Position numbers and translations under genes: made by a program | Part shown: positions 16,292 through 25,651 of the stretch, in pieces | How the letters are laid out: every line of letters starts with the position of its first letter | Numbering within the stretch: the first letter of the stretch is position 1 | Notes under the pieces: model-generated | The model's database searches: none | The model's input: only the letters and a program-made list of their open reading frames with translations | What the model was told of the DNA's origin: nothing | Assembly: GCA_020636005.1 (NCBI GenBank) | Contig: JACJYR010000005.1 | Span: 543,271 to 607,270 of the forward strand | Direction of reading: 5' to 3' | Length of the DNA: 64,000 nt | Origin: Lewinellaceae bacterium | GTDB taxonomy: Bacteria; Bacteroidota; Bacteroidia; Chitinophagales; Saprospiraceae

Positions 16292-18106
16292 ATGGGGGCA
16301 ATTTCCTTCTTACTTTTTATCCTGATTTCCTCAGTAGCCACCGCCCAACTCTCCCCCGGAGACCTGTCCTCCCCTCACGCCCACCTCGAAGGCATCGCCA
16401 ACTGTACCCAATGCCACACCCTCGGCGACAAGGTGAGCAACGACAAATGCCTGGAATGCCACAAGGAAATCAAAAGCAGGATGGACGGGCGGGCGGGCTA
16501 CCACTACTCCAAAGAAGTGAAAGGAAAAGACTGCTTTGCCTGCCACAGCGACCACCACGGGCGCCACTTCGACATGGTGCATTTCGACGAAGAGAAATTC
16601 GACCACGGCCTGGCGGGCTACAAACTGACTGGCGCTCACCAAAAAATAGACTGCCGGGACTGCCACCGGCCCGACTACGTTGAGGACCGGATTTTGAAGA
16701 AAAGGGCGGAAACTTTCCTCGGCCTCAAAACGGCCTGCATCAACTGTCACGAGGATTACCACCAAAAAACGCTGGACAACGACTGTGCAAAATGCCACAG
16801 CACGGATGCCTTTTCCCCTGCCTCCAAATTTGACCACGATAAAACGGACTTTGCCCTGCTGGGCCAGCACAACACGGTGGAGTGCAAAGACTGCCACCAA
16901 ACGGAAACCCGCAACGGGAAGGAATTCCAACACTTTGCAGGTGTAGCTTTTACAAATTGCAACGCATGCCATGACGACGCCCATAAAGACAACCTCGGCA
17001 CTGACTGCAAGCAGTGCCACACGGAGCAGGCTTTCTCTTCTTTGGCACTGATAAAACGCTTCAACCACAGCGCTACCCATTTTCCCCTGAAGGGCAAGCA
17101 CAAGCAAGTGGACTGCGCTGGCTGCCACAAAATGAACACCGGGCCGACGACCATTTTCCAGGACAGGCTGGGCGTGGCGACCAATGCATGCGCCACTTGC
17201 CACGAGGATGTGCATGAAGGAAAATTCGGCACCAACTGCGCAGACTGCCACACTGAGGAATCGTTTCGGGCGAAGCTGGATATGGACAATTTCAACCATG
17301 ACCTGACAGGCTTTGCGCTAAAAGGAAAGCACGAACCGGTGGACTGCCGTAAATGCCACATCTCCGAAAACCTGACCGATCCTCTGCCGCACAATACCTG
17401 CGCTGCCTGCCACCAGGACTACCATGATGGCGAATTTGTCAAAAATATCGCTGGACCCGACTGCGCCACTTGCCATACAGTGGATGGGTTTTCACCCAGC
17501 CAGTTTACCCTGGCGGATCATGGGAAAAGCAAATTCCCATTAGATGGGGCGCACCTGGCGACGCCTTGTTTTGCTTGTCATTTAAAAGAAGACAAATGGC
17601 ATTTTAAAAATATTGGGGAACGCTGCGTGGACTGCCACGAGGATGTCCATGTGGGCGAGATCGCCGAAAAGTTTTACCCAAATCAAACCTGTGAGAACTG
17701 CCACTTGACGGAAAGCTGGACAGAAGCAAATAAGTTTGACCATAAACTGACGGCCTTCGCCCTCGCCGGGGCACACCAGAAAACGCAATGCTCCGCCTGC
17801 CACAAACAGGACGAAGAAAAACCACATGGCCACTTCGCCGGCCTTTCGCAAACCTGCACGGCTTGCCACGACAATGTACACGGGGCGCAATTTGAAAAGG
17901 ATGGCGTGACGGACTGCGTAAAATGCCATGCCTTTGAAAGCTGGGACATCAAAAAATTCAGGCACGACAAAACGGCTTTCCCGTTGGAGGGCAAACATGC
18001 GGAAGTGGCATGCGAGAAATGTCACAAGGAAGCTGTAATGGATGACGGGCAGGTAATGGTGCAATTTAAGATGGCAAGTTTTGAGTGTGTGGATTGCCAC
18101 AAATAA
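16292..18106 (+). CDS. Secreted multiheme c-type cytochrome with 23 CXXCH motifs
   Basis: The ATG at 16292 gives MGAISFLLFILISSVATAQ, a clean signal peptide, and 604 residues. The in-frame ATG at 16244 would overlap the Rpn gene and put 16 charged residues before it. I count 23 CXXCH heme-binding motifs, from NCTQCH to ECVDCHK at the very end, about one per 26 residues, plus many free His in recurring blocks (KFDHxxTxFxLxGxH, CHEDxHxGxF) that could be distal ligands. The pattern is typical of periplasmic or surface decaheme-like chains that move electrons across the envelope. No lipobox and no sorting domain. It probably cooperates with the cytochrome b and flavoprotein just upstream (inference from position). 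Confidence 0.9.
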   Translation: MGAISFLLFILISSVATAQLSPGDLSSPHAHLEGIANCTQCHTLGDKVSNDKCLECHKEIKSRMDGRAGYHYSKEVKGKDCFACHSDHHGRHFDMVHFDEEKFDHGLAGYKLTGAHQKIDCRDCHRPDYVEDRILKKRAETFLGLKTACINCHEDYHQKTLDNDCAKCHSTDAFSPASKFDHDKTDFALLGQHNTVECKDCHQTETRNGKEFQHFAGVAFTNCNACHDDAHKDNLGTDCKQCHTEQAFSSLALIKRFNHSATHFPLKGKHKQVDCAGCHKMNTGPTTIFQDRLGVATNACATCHEDVHEGKFGTNCADCHTEESFRAKLDMDNFNHDLTGFALKGKHEPVDCRKCHISENLTDPLPHNTCAACHQDYHDGEFVKNIAGPDCATCHTVDGFSPSQFTLADHGKSKFPLDGAHLATPCFACHLKEDKWHFKNIGERCVDCHEDVHVGEIAEKFYPNQTCENCHLTESWTEANKFDHKLTAFALAGAHQKTQCSACHKQDEEKPHGHFAGLSQTCTACHDNVHGAQFEKDGVTDCVKCHAFESWDIKKFRHDKTAFPLEGKHAEVACEKCHKEAVMDDGQVMVQFKMASFECVDCHK

Positions 18107-18129
18107 CTAAGGCAGGTTCACCAAAATAT

Positions 18130-18156
18130 ACCCGGCTTCTCTTTGAGAGGCCGGGT
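18130..18156 (+). terminator. Hairpin behind the 23-heme gene
   Basis: Arms ACCCGGC (18130-18136) and GCCGGGT (18150-18156), with inner CTCT/AGAG pairing, form a strong stem 24 bp after the stop. There is no T-run after it, so it may be an RNA-stabilising structure rather than a true terminator. Confidence 0.5.
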
Positions 18157-18215
18157 TGTCGAACCCGGCAGTTTCACCGCAACACCAGGTTCATCAATTT
18201 GGCCTGTCAAAAGTG

Positions 18216-19211
18216 ATGCACCTTATGAGAAAATGGAAAGCCATCCCGAACTTAAAACTGAAGCTCGCAGCCCTCATGCTCGCTGGCAGTGTAGCGGTCG
18301 CTTTTTTATGGGTGGCTGGCCATTTCATCCACATCGGAAATGAATCGCTGAACCGCAAACTCTATCTCAAAGCCTACTTTACCCGTATCCGTTGGTTTGG
18401 GAACCCCAAAATAGGCATCACCATGAGCGACTCCCTGCTGGGCTGGCGGCACATTCCCGGCTCGGTTGGCAGGCACTGGGTGCCTTATAGTTTTGACGTC
18501 CGGTACCACATTGACGACCAGGGAAACCGCTCGACCAAAGCCAGTTATGATTTACCCAAAATACTTTTCGTAGGCTGCAGCTACACCTTTGGGCACGGCG
18601 TCGAAGACGACTCCAACTATGTGGCCATGCTCCAGGCGCAATGGCCTGGCTACAAGTTGGTCAACACGGCCGTCAACGCCTATGGGACGGGGCAGGCTTA
18701 CCTGACCTTGCTGCAATCTCTCTCCCGTTACAAAGACATCCGCCTGGTGGTGTACCCATTCATCAACCAACATGCCCATCGAAATTACTTGCGAAAAGAG
18801 TGGCTGGAAAAGATTTGGGAAAGCAACCGCCGGCAGAACGTCCATTTTGAAATAGATAACGGCAACCTTGTTTACAAGGGCCTGTCCGAACCGGCGAGGG
18901 ACGCCATCACAGACACTATCATTTTGGAAAAAAAGGAAGCGGAAATCAGCACTGCCCTCGTCGAGGCGATGAGGGACACCTGCGCCGCCCTGGGTATTCC
19001 CTTCCTGCTCGTCCACCTGCCCGACTGGCGGCCCGCTGCATTGGATACAATATTAAAACCCCTTGTGGATACTTCCCATTACCTCGATTTGAAGAAATAT
19101 ATTGACATTAAATCTATTGCCCTGCCGATGGACGGCCACCCTAATGCCACCGGGCACCGGCTCATGGCAGCGCAGCTTTTTCCTTTTTTAAAAAAACACC
19201 TGGGTAAGTAG
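18216..19211 (+). CDS. SGNH/GDSL-type hydrolase with N-terminal membrane anchor
   Basis: 331 residues from the ATG at 18216; a start at 18225 or 18156 is also possible. One transmembrane segment (LAALMLAGSVAVAFLWVAG) near the N-terminus anchors the enzyme outside the cytoplasm. The SGNH blocks are present: FVGCSYTFGHGV (block I, nucleophile Ser), NTAVNAYGTGQAYL (block II/III-like), and MDGHPNATGHRLMAAQLF (block V Asp-x-x-His). Such proteins remove or transfer acyl groups on polysaccharides or other surface molecules. The substrate is unknown. It is convergent with the second flavoprotein gene. Confidence 0.8.
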   Translation: MHLMRKWKAIPNLKLKLAALMLAGSVAVAFLWVAGHFIHIGNESLNRKLYLKAYFTRIRWFGNPKIGITMSDSLLGWRHIPGSVGRHWVPYSFDVRYHIDDQGNRSTKASYDLPKILFVGCSYTFGHGVEDDSNYVAMLQAQWPGYKLVNTAVNAYGTGQAYLTLLQSLSRYKDIRLVVYPFINQHAHRNYLRKEWLEKIWESNRRQNVHFEIDNGNLVYKGLSEPARDAITDTIILEKKEAEISTALVEAMRDTCAALGIPFLLVHLPDWRPAALDTILKPLVDTSHYLDLKKYIDIKSIALPMDGHPNATGHRLMAAQLFPFLKKHLGK

Positions 19212-19277
19212 CTGGTGAATATTAATGCGGATAACAGGGTAAATTAATCTCCACATTTTCAGTTGTTTGAAAAACGA

Positions 19278-19308
19278 GATCGTGGTGATTTTGAAAATCA
19301 CCACGATC
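19278..19308. terminator. Perfect 15-bp palindrome between convergent genes
   Basis: Arms GATCGTGGTGATTTT and AAAATCACCACGATC meet around one central base (31 nt in all). Its place between two convergent genes suggests a two-way terminator. The TTTT/AAAA centre instead of a flanking T-run is unusual. Confidence 0.6.
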
Positions 19309-19429
19309 CAACCTCCTGAAAACCAACGAACGTAAAAAAGGATCCAATATTCGCATTATTAACCAGGAAAAAGGTATTTGCCCAAATCAATGTTTGTAGG
19401 CAGTCTAAGTCCATTCACCATTCCTAAAA

Positions 19430-20755
19430 CTACCCATATTTCCGCATCGTATAGCCAAACCTTTCCGTGACCAGCACCCCTGTTTTTTTCAAAAACTGCA
19501 TGGGCAATTCCCCGCCGGCGAAGATATAGACGAGGTCGTTTTCCAAATCCGTTGGCCGGTCGTCGCCGATTTGAAGCTGCACTTTATTGCTTTCGATTTT
19601 TAATAGATTGGAATTGTAGAACACCTGCAATTTATTCATGGCGACAAAATAGCTCAGCCGTTCCCGGTTCTGCTGTTTGATGCGCCAGAACTTCTCTTTC
19701 CGGTAGGAAAGGATGACCTCATTCCGTTCGGCCAGGGCGAGGGCGGCCTCTACTGCTGAGTCGCCGCCGCCTACGATGACGACTTTTTGGCTGACGACAC
19801 GTTCCGGCTCCAGCATCCGGTAGGCCACTTTTTCCAATTGTTCGCCCGGGATGCCCAGCTTCCTGGGGCTGCCCCGCCGTCCGATGGCCAGCAAGATAGT
19901 CTGGGTCCTGAATTCTTCTCCTTTTGAGGTGGTCACTTTAAAACCACTGCCGTCAGGCTTGATGGTCTCCACTTTTGTGTGTTCCTTTATTTCGATGTCA
20001 TTTTTTGAAAGGACGGCGTACCACAGATCCAGGAGTTCGGTTTTGGAAGTCCCAAACAATTTGGCCTTCCCGTGCAGGGGCAGGTTCATGGGCGCCGACA
20101 TGACGATTTTGGAGCGGGGATAATTGAAGATAGAGCCGCCGATAGAATCCTGTTCGAGGGTCAGGAAATCCAGGCCCAGTTTTTTGGCCATCAAGGAGGC
20201 GGAAATACCCGCAGGCCCTGCTCCGACGATGATGAGGTCGTGGCCGGCGTACTTCTTTTTCAAACCAGCCTTGGCAATGTTTTCCACGGCCAGTTGCCCC
20301 TGCTCCACGCTGTTCCTGATCAGGCCCATGCCGCCCAGTTCGCCGGCGATGTAGATGCCCTGGATGTTCGACTCGTAGTGCTGGTTGATATGCGGAAGCT
20401 CGGCTCCCCGCTTTTCCGTGCCGATGACCAGCGAAATGGCCTCCACGGGGCAGCTGTGGAAACAGGCCCCATGACCCACACAGTTGGAGGCTTCGATAAG
20501 GGTGCCGCCGTTGTCAACGATGCCGAGGATGTCCTGTTCCGGGCAGGCTTTGACACAGGAGGCCGACTTGATGCAGGTATTGAGGTCAATGAGTGGGTGC
20601 AGGGATACCGGCTCGTGAAGCCCTTCCTGTTTTGCCTTTTCAATTTTGGCAGCCACCACTGCCGAAGCTTTTTTCTCCCTGCGCAGGTACAAATAGACTA
20701 CCCCTGCGCAAAAGAGCAGCACCACGGAATAGATTGTTATTTGTTCAAGCAGCAT
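19430..20755 (-). CDS. Membrane-anchored ferredoxin-like / FAD-NAD(P) oxidoreductase, second paralogue
   Basis: The ATG at 20755 gives 441 residues, exactly the length of the homologue at 13992-15317. A start at 20869 would place 38 residues before the membrane helix. The layout is the same: helix 5-25, CIKSASCVKACP and CVGHGACFHSCP (again without the second Cys; Ser and His instead), HDLIIVGAGPAGISASLMAK for FAD, VVIVGGGDSAVEAALALAER for NAD(P)H, ending with FGYTMRKYG. The two proteins are closely similar along their whole length, so they arose by duplication. This copy is on the opposite strand and has no cytochrome b next to it. Confidence 0.85.
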   Translation of the reverse strand: MLLEQITIYSVVLLFCAGVVYLYLRREKKASAVVAAKIEKAKQEGLHEPVSLHPLIDLNTCIKSASCVKACPEQDILGIVDNGGTLIEASNCVGHGACFHSCPVEAISLVIGTEKRGAELPHINQHYESNIQGIYIAGELGGMGLIRNSVEQGQLAVENIAKAGLKKKYAGHDLIIVGAGPAGISASLMAKKLGLDFLTLEQDSIGGSIFNYPRSKIVMSAPMNLPLHGKAKLFGTSKTELLDLWYAVLSKNDIEIKEHTKVETIKPDGSGFKVTTSKGEEFRTQTILLAIGRRGSPRKLGIPGEQLEKVAYRMLEPERVVSQKVVIVGGGDSAVEAALALAERNEVILSYRKEKFWRIKQQNRERLSYFVAMNKLQVFYNSNLLKIESNKVQLQIGDDRPTDLENDLVYIFAGGELPMQFLKKTGVLVTERFGYTMRKYG

Positions 20756-21143
20756 GGAAACAGGCTGATTGGTAATGGTGAACGTTGAATGGTAAATGGT
20801 GAATCCTGCACCAAGTCCGGGACGAATCAACACAACATGCTTACAACCGGCGATTGGCTCAGATACCATTTACCTGATTAATATTCATGAGCTGCACAGG
20901 TAGGCAAGCACCGGGGACAAAAGTACCTACTTGACGGTGCGTATGCCTGGTAAAAGTTCCCGAAACAGGAATAAGAGGGGCTGACCGGGGATAATCTGTT
21001 TGCGCCCTTGTACCCTTGCTCTCCAGGTTCCAGTCCCCCACTGTGCCTGTTCGGCCTGCTTTTTTGCTTATTGGCCAGGGGCATTCTCAATAATATAGCT
21101 TCTATGAAATACCTTTGGTGAGCAATCATAGAAAGAACCCGAC
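20756..21143. other. Divergent intergenic region between the flavoprotein and YceI operons
   Basis: 388 bp without a supported gene. A -7 box for the rightward operon lies at 21110. Short minus-strand open frames here have no protein-like features. Confidence 0.55.
21110..21117 (+). promoter_or_regulatory. -7 box (TACCTTTG) for the YceI-kinase-regulator operon
   Basis: It matches TAnnTTTG, 26 bp before the ATG at 21144. No TTG at the expected -33 spacing. Confidence 0.5.
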
Positions 21144-21701
21144 ATGTTAAAAATCTGCCTGACGCTAGTATGTACCCTGTACGGCCTGAGCGCCGTTGGC
21201 CAGGAACATGCAGCTTACACGACCCAAAATGGCACCGTCCATTTCAGTTCGGTTGCCCCGTTGGAGGTCATTGAAGCAAAATCCGACCATCTGCAGGGGG
21301 TGCTTGACCCAGCTCAAAACACCTTTGCTTTTCGGCTTGAAAACAGGAGTTTTACAGGTTTCAACTCGGCCTTGCAAAAAGAACATTTCAACGAAAATTA
21401 CATGGAAAGCAGCAGGTACCGTTTCACCACTTTCAAAGGGAGGATCATCGAGAGTGTAGATGTTTCAATGGATGGTACCTATTCCGTACGGGCAAAGGGC
21501 GTATTGTCCCTGCACGGCATCCAACAGGAACGCATCATAAAATGCGATCTAAAAATGGTGGGCGATAAGATTCTGGTGAAGGCCCGTTTTACCATTTTGC
21601 TGGAAGAGTACGACATTGTGGTGCCCCGGATAGTTCAGCAGAAAATTGCCCCGGAAATACTGGTGAACGTGGAGGCTACACTACTAAAAGACAGGCCGTG
21701 A
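21144..21701 (+). CDS. YceI-family periplasmic protein
   Basis: The protein has 185 residues with a signal peptide MLKICLTLVCTLYGLSAVGQ. YceI lipocalin-like features are FAFRLENRSFTGFNSALQKE, HFNENYMESSRYRFTTFKGR and KGVLSLHGIQQERII. Family members bind polyisoprenoid or other hydrophobic molecules; in Bacteroidota they often accompany envelope or redox genes. The stop TGA overlaps the GTG start of the sensor kinase gene (GTGA), so the two are translationally linked, and the response-regulator gene follows. Ligand unknown. Confidence 0.82.
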   Translation: MLKICLTLVCTLYGLSAVGQEHAAYTTQNGTVHFSSVAPLEVIEAKSDHLQGVLDPAQNTFAFRLENRSFTGFNSALQKEHFNENYMESSRYRFTTFKGRIIESVDVSMDGTYSVRAKGVLSLHGIQQERIIKCDLKMVGDKILVKARFTILLEEYDIVVPRIVQQKIAPEILVNVEATLLKDRP

Positions 21702-24580
21702 AAACTTGTTTCCATATCGCACTGCTATGGTTGGCCGGCAATTGCCAGGGCCAGGCGCCTTTTTTTAAGGCCCACGAGCTTGGAGAGCCTTTTCAGCAGG
21801 TCAAGGCAGGGTTCGTTTATGAAGACTATAATGGCGTATTGTGGTTTGGCACCACCGGTGGCCTTTTTCTTTTTGACGGGATAGAATTTCAGCCATTTTT
21901 GAAAACAGACAGTACCAGCAACCATGTACGCTCCATTTTCAGGGATAGCAAAAAACGGTTTTGGGTGGGTTACGAGGATGGCTCGGTTTATCATTTGAAA
22001 GGCCAAAAACTAAGGGCCTGGCAGTTGGGGCAGCAAGGGCAAAATGCACCCGTCAACGGTTTCGCAGAGGATGGGTATGGAAACATCTGGATTTCGACCT
22101 ACGGTGATGGGGTTTATATTTTTGATGAAAAAAAGCTGTTTCACCTGGACAGCACGGACGGGTTGCCCACGAATGAAGTTTATGTGATGACAACCGACAA
22201 GGCCGGCCAGGCCTGGCTGGGGACGGACGGCGGCATCAGCGCCTGTTCCCTGGCGGGCAGTCAAAAATCCGTAAAAAACTACACCACCCAGGACGGCCTG
22301 CCAGACGACATCGTGCTGGCTATTTTGCCCAACAGCGAGGGAAAACTCTGGGTTGGCACGCACGATGGCGGGGTCTGCCTTTTCGATCCCGGCAAGGAAT
22401 CATTTGAATTCCCAATCGACAAACAGGATTTGGGCATTGTGAAATGCCTGGAACTGTTCGAGGGGACAGACCTCTGGATCGGCACGCATGGCAATGGCGT
22501 ATGGCGCTATTCGCTCCAGCAGGGCAGCCTGAGCCATCTGCCCCCCTTCGAACAGGCCAAAGTGACCGACCTCCACAAGGACATTGAAGGGAACATTTGG
22601 GTGTTGACGAATGCACGGGGCATCTTTAGCGCCAACCGCCAGTTTGAGTTCGTTGCCACTAATTTTGAAAACGTCCAGGCCGTTTTGACCGACACCAAAA
22701 ACAGGCTCTGGATAGGCACGCCACATGGGCTGTACTCGCATCAAATGGACTGGGATGGCAAAAGCAGTTTTCAGCAACATCTGGAAAAATTGAACCTGAA
22801 CACCGTCAGCCTTTTTGAAGATGAATTTGGAAATATCTGGATAGGCACCTTTGGCCAGGGGGTGTATGTTTACCAGCCCGCCACCGGTGCCACCCGCCAC
22901 ATTTCACTCCAGGATGGGCTGGTGAATGGGAGCATCATGTCGTTGGCCGGGCAAAAAAAAGGGCAGCTTTGGATGGCCACCCTGGCGGGTGCAACGGAAA
23001 TCAGTTATTCGGGCGATGTACTGAAAAATGGGGCGCTGAACATCCGCCATCTTGGCCGCCAGGACGGCCTCGGCTCCAGCTTTCTGTACAAGGTTTTTAT
23101 TGACAGCAAGGGCAGGGTTTGGTTTGGTACCGATGGCCAGGGCGTTTGCGTCCTGGAAAATGGGCGGCTGAAAAACTTCCCCATCGCCACCCATCTTCAG
23201 GAAAACGGCAAATTGGAGGAAGAAACCCGCCTGTATGCTGTTTATTCCATTACCGAAGACCAAAATGGCCACATCTGGCTCAGCACCGACCGGGCGGGCA
23301 TTTTTGAGTTTGACGGCACCAATTTCCAACACCTGACCGTAAAAGAGGGCATCCGTGATCTCGAAATCACCAGCCTTGCCACCGATGCCAATGGCCTTGT
23401 TCTCATCGTCCATCCCACGGGCCTCGACCTGTTGACGCCCGGATCGAAACACCTTATTTATTACGATGAAGAAGTGGGCATGCACGATCTAAACCCAAAT
23501 TTGAATGCCGTGTGTACCGACCGGTTTGGCAATGTCTGGATTGGTGCGAAAAACACGATCATTAAGTACTCCGCCCTGAAAGAAGACCTGGAGATAGACC
23601 CCCGCACCTTGCTGAACAACGTGTCCGTTTTCCTTGAGCCGATTGACTTTAACGAAGTAAATGTCTTTTCCCATCGCCAGAACAACCTGGTTTTCAATTA
23701 CATGGGGCTTTGGTACACCGATCCCGGCATCGTAAAATACCGCTACCGCCTGACCAACTACGACCTGGACTGGATTGAGTCGAAAGACCGCCGGGCTACC
23801 TACTCCAACCTGCCCGCCGGCCATTACACCTTTGAAGTGACCAGCACCGAAAACGATGCGTGGCTGGACGAACCCATTGTTAGTTACAGCTTCTGGATTA
23901 AAAAGCCTTTTTGGCTCAGGTGGTGGTTTATAGCGCTTGCACTGCCCGCTGTGACAGGCTTGTTCGTTTGGTACCAAAGAAACAGGGACAAGCGCATCCA
24001 ACTGGTGAACCTGCTGGAAAAGGACAAAGTGGAGAGCCAACTGGCCGCCCTGAAAGCCCAGATCAACCCGCATTTCCTGTTCAACAGTTTCAACACGCTC
24101 ATCACCGTCATCGAGGAAAACCCGAAGCTGGCGGTGGAGTACGTCGAAAACCTCTCTGATTTCTACCGGAAGATCATCCTCTTCCGGGACAAGGAAATCA
24201 TTTCCATGAAGGAAGAAATAGAACTGGTGGAAAATTTCTCCTTCCTGTTGGAGAAGCGGTATGGCAGCAATTTCCGGTTGCGGATGAACATAAAAAACAC
24301 GAACTGCTACATCGTCCCTTTCACCTTACAGCTTTTGGTGGAAAATGCCGTGAAGCACAACATCATCTCCAAAAGCAAGCCCCTGAACGTGGATATTTCT
24401 TCAGAAAATGGGGAATACATCACCGTGACGAACAACCTTCAATTGAAACTGACCCAGGAAAAATCTACCTATTTCGGCCTGCAGAGCCTCGTCATGCGGT
24501 ATGATTTATTGGGAAAAAGAAAAGTAAAAATCGAGGACACAGGGAATTTTTACAAGGTAAGCGTACCACTGATCCAGTAA
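21698..24580 (+). CDS. Sensor histidine kinase with Reg_prop propeller, Y_Y_Y domain and LytS-type kinase
   Basis: The protein has 960 residues and starts with a GTG inside the previous stop. Signal peptide (MKTCFHIALLWLAGNCQG), then about a dozen two-component-regulator-propeller blades with the pattern G-x-x-W-hGT-x-x-G-hhh-(F/Y) (IWIGTFGQGVYVY, LWVGTHDGGVCLF), then a Y_Y_Y domain around 665-750 (YRYRLTNYDLDW), one transmembrane helix at about 756-772, and a His_kinase (PF06580) core: H792 in LKAQINPHFLFNSFNTL and the ATP-binding box LQLLVENAVKHN near 880. It resembles hybrid sensors of polysaccharide loci but has no receiver. Its partner is the LytTR regulator downstream. The signal is unknown; the place before the giant cytochrome gene is suggestive. 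Confidence 0.93.
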   Translation: MKTCFHIALLWLAGNCQGQAPFFKAHELGEPFQQVKAGFVYEDYNGVLWFGTTGGLFLFDGIEFQPFLKTDSTSNHVRSIFRDSKKRFWVGYEDGSVYHLKGQKLRAWQLGQQGQNAPVNGFAEDGYGNIWISTYGDGVYIFDEKKLFHLDSTDGLPTNEVYVMTTDKAGQAWLGTDGGISACSLAGSQKSVKNYTTQDGLPDDIVLAILPNSEGKLWVGTHDGGVCLFDPGKESFEFPIDKQDLGIVKCLELFEGTDLWIGTHGNGVWRYSLQQGSLSHLPPFEQAKVTDLHKDIEGNIWVLTNARGIFSANRQFEFVATNFENVQAVLTDTKNRLWIGTPHGLYSHQMDWDGKSSFQQHLEKLNLNTVSLFEDEFGNIWIGTFGQGVYVYQPATGATRHISLQDGLVNGSIMSLAGQKKGQLWMATLAGATEISYSGDVLKNGALNIRHLGRQDGLGSSFLYKVFIDSKGRVWFGTDGQGVCVLENGRLKNFPIATHLQENGKLEEETRLYAVYSITEDQNGHIWLSTDRAGIFEFDGTNFQHLTVKEGIRDLEITSLATDANGLVLIVHPTGLDLLTPGSKHLIYYDEEVGMHDLNPNLNAVCTDRFGNVWIGAKNTIIKYSALKEDLEIDPRTLLNNVSVFLEPIDFNEVNVFSHRQNNLVFNYMGLWYTDPGIVKYRYRLTNYDLDWIESKDRRATYSNLPAGHYTFEVTSTENDAWLDEPIVSYSFWIKKPFWLRWWFIALALPAVTGLFVWYQRNRDKRIQLVNLLEKDKVESQLAALKAQINPHFLFNSFNTLITVIEENPKLAVEYVENLSDFYRKIILFRDKEIISMKEEIELVENFSFLLEKRYGSNFRLRMNIKNTNCYIVPFTLQLLVENAVKHNIISKSKPLNVDISSENGEYITVTNNLQLKLTQEKSTYFGLQSLVMRYDLLGKRKVKIEDTGNFYKVSVPLIQ

Positions 24581-24607
24581 TTTTTGAAAACTAAAATCAT
24601 ATCATTT

Positions 24608-25363
24608 ATGAAAATCCTAATCGTAGAAGATGAAGCCGCTGCCGTCAGGCGCCTGAGCAAGATGCTGGAAGAAATAGACCCGGCCATTGAAATCGTCAAA
24701 GACCTGGACAGCGTTGAGTCGGCCATCAACTGGCTCAATGACAACCCGATACCCGATCTGCTTTTTTTCGATATCCACCTGGCAGATGGTTCCAGCTTCG
24801 ACATTTTCCAGCAAATCAAAATCACCCAGCCCATCATTTTTATCACCGCTTATGATGAATATGCCCTGGAAGCGTTCCGGGTAAACGCCATTGATTATCT
24901 GTTGAAGCCCATCAAAAAAACAGAATTGGAAAATGCCATCAACAAGTACCGGCAGTGGCAGCAGCCCGCTGCATTTGATTACAGCAAACTGACGGAAACG
25001 ATGGGCAGCCATGCCAAAAGCAAGCGCTTCCTGATCCGCTTTGGGCAAACCATCCGGGTGGTTGATTTATACGATGTCGCTTATTTCTACACCAGCGACA
25101 AAATCACGTTCCTCGTAAACAAAAACGGCAAGCGCTACCCCATTGACTACTCGCTGGAACAACTGGAAACTACCATTGACACCAGCAAGTTTTTCCGCAT
25201 CAACCGCCAGTTCATTGTCAATATTGACGCCATTGATGAAATGTATGCCTACTCCAAATCCCGGGTCAAGCTGTCCCTCAACCCGCCCTGCGATATGGAT
25301 ACGGTGGTCAGTACCGACCGCTCGCCGGTGTTCAAAAAATGGCTGGTGGGCGAAATGGTGTAG
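24608..25363 (+). CDS. LytTR-family response regulator
   Basis: The protein has 251 residues from the ATG at 24608 (MKILIVEDEAAAVRRLSKML); the upstream TTG at 24584 is unlikely. The receiver shows the acidic pair ED at 8-9, the phosphoacceptor D55 in LLFFDIHLADG, T/A in FITAYDEYAL and K in DYLLKPIKK. The C-terminal LytTR domain starts around 145 (RFLIRFGQTIRVVDLYDVAY) and includes FFRINRQFIVNIDAIDEM, the DNA-contacting region of this family. It lies 27 bp behind the kinase gene and ends about 290 bp before the 94-heme gene. Confidence 0.93.
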   Translation: MKILIVEDEAAAVRRLSKMLEEIDPAIEIVKDLDSVESAINWLNDNPIPDLLFFDIHLADGSSFDIFQQIKITQPIIFITAYDEYALEAFRVNAIDYLLKPIKKTELENAINKYRQWQQPAAFDYSKLTETMGSHAKSKRFLIRFGQTIRVVDLYDVAYFYTSDKITFLVNKNGKRYPIDYSLEQLETTIDTSKFFRINRQFIVNIDAIDEMYAYSKSRVKLSLNPPCDMDTVVSTDRSPVFKKWLVGEMV

Positions 25364-25374
25364 TGAACAGGCTT

Positions 25375-25410
25375 GCCCGGTAGCACAGCCTGAAGGTTGT
25401 GCTACCGGGC
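25375..25410 (+). terminator. Strong 16-bp hairpin behind the regulator gene
   Basis: GCCCGGTAGCACAGCC, loop TGAA, then GGTTGTGCTACCGGGC (one G-T pair) starts 12 bp after the stop. No T-run follows. It would end the two-component operon, or be a transcribed repeat element. About 240 bp with no gene follow up to the cytochrome gene. Confidence 0.6.
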
Positions 25411-25651
25411 AATCAACACAAGAACAGCACATCTTACCCCGTTCAGCCCAAAAATTTCCCTGTTCGGAAAATGCCACCCCCTGCCTGACTTATCTCATGG
25501 CGCAGAAGTTGAGTTAAGTCATAGTTTTGTCAAGATCAAAAGAACATGGGCTGGGTTGGCTGCTTTACTTTTTTGAAGCAAATCGGCGGACAAGGCAACC
25601 GTTCAGAAAGGATCGTCCGTAATCTTTGAATGAAACGAACTGAAATTTTGC

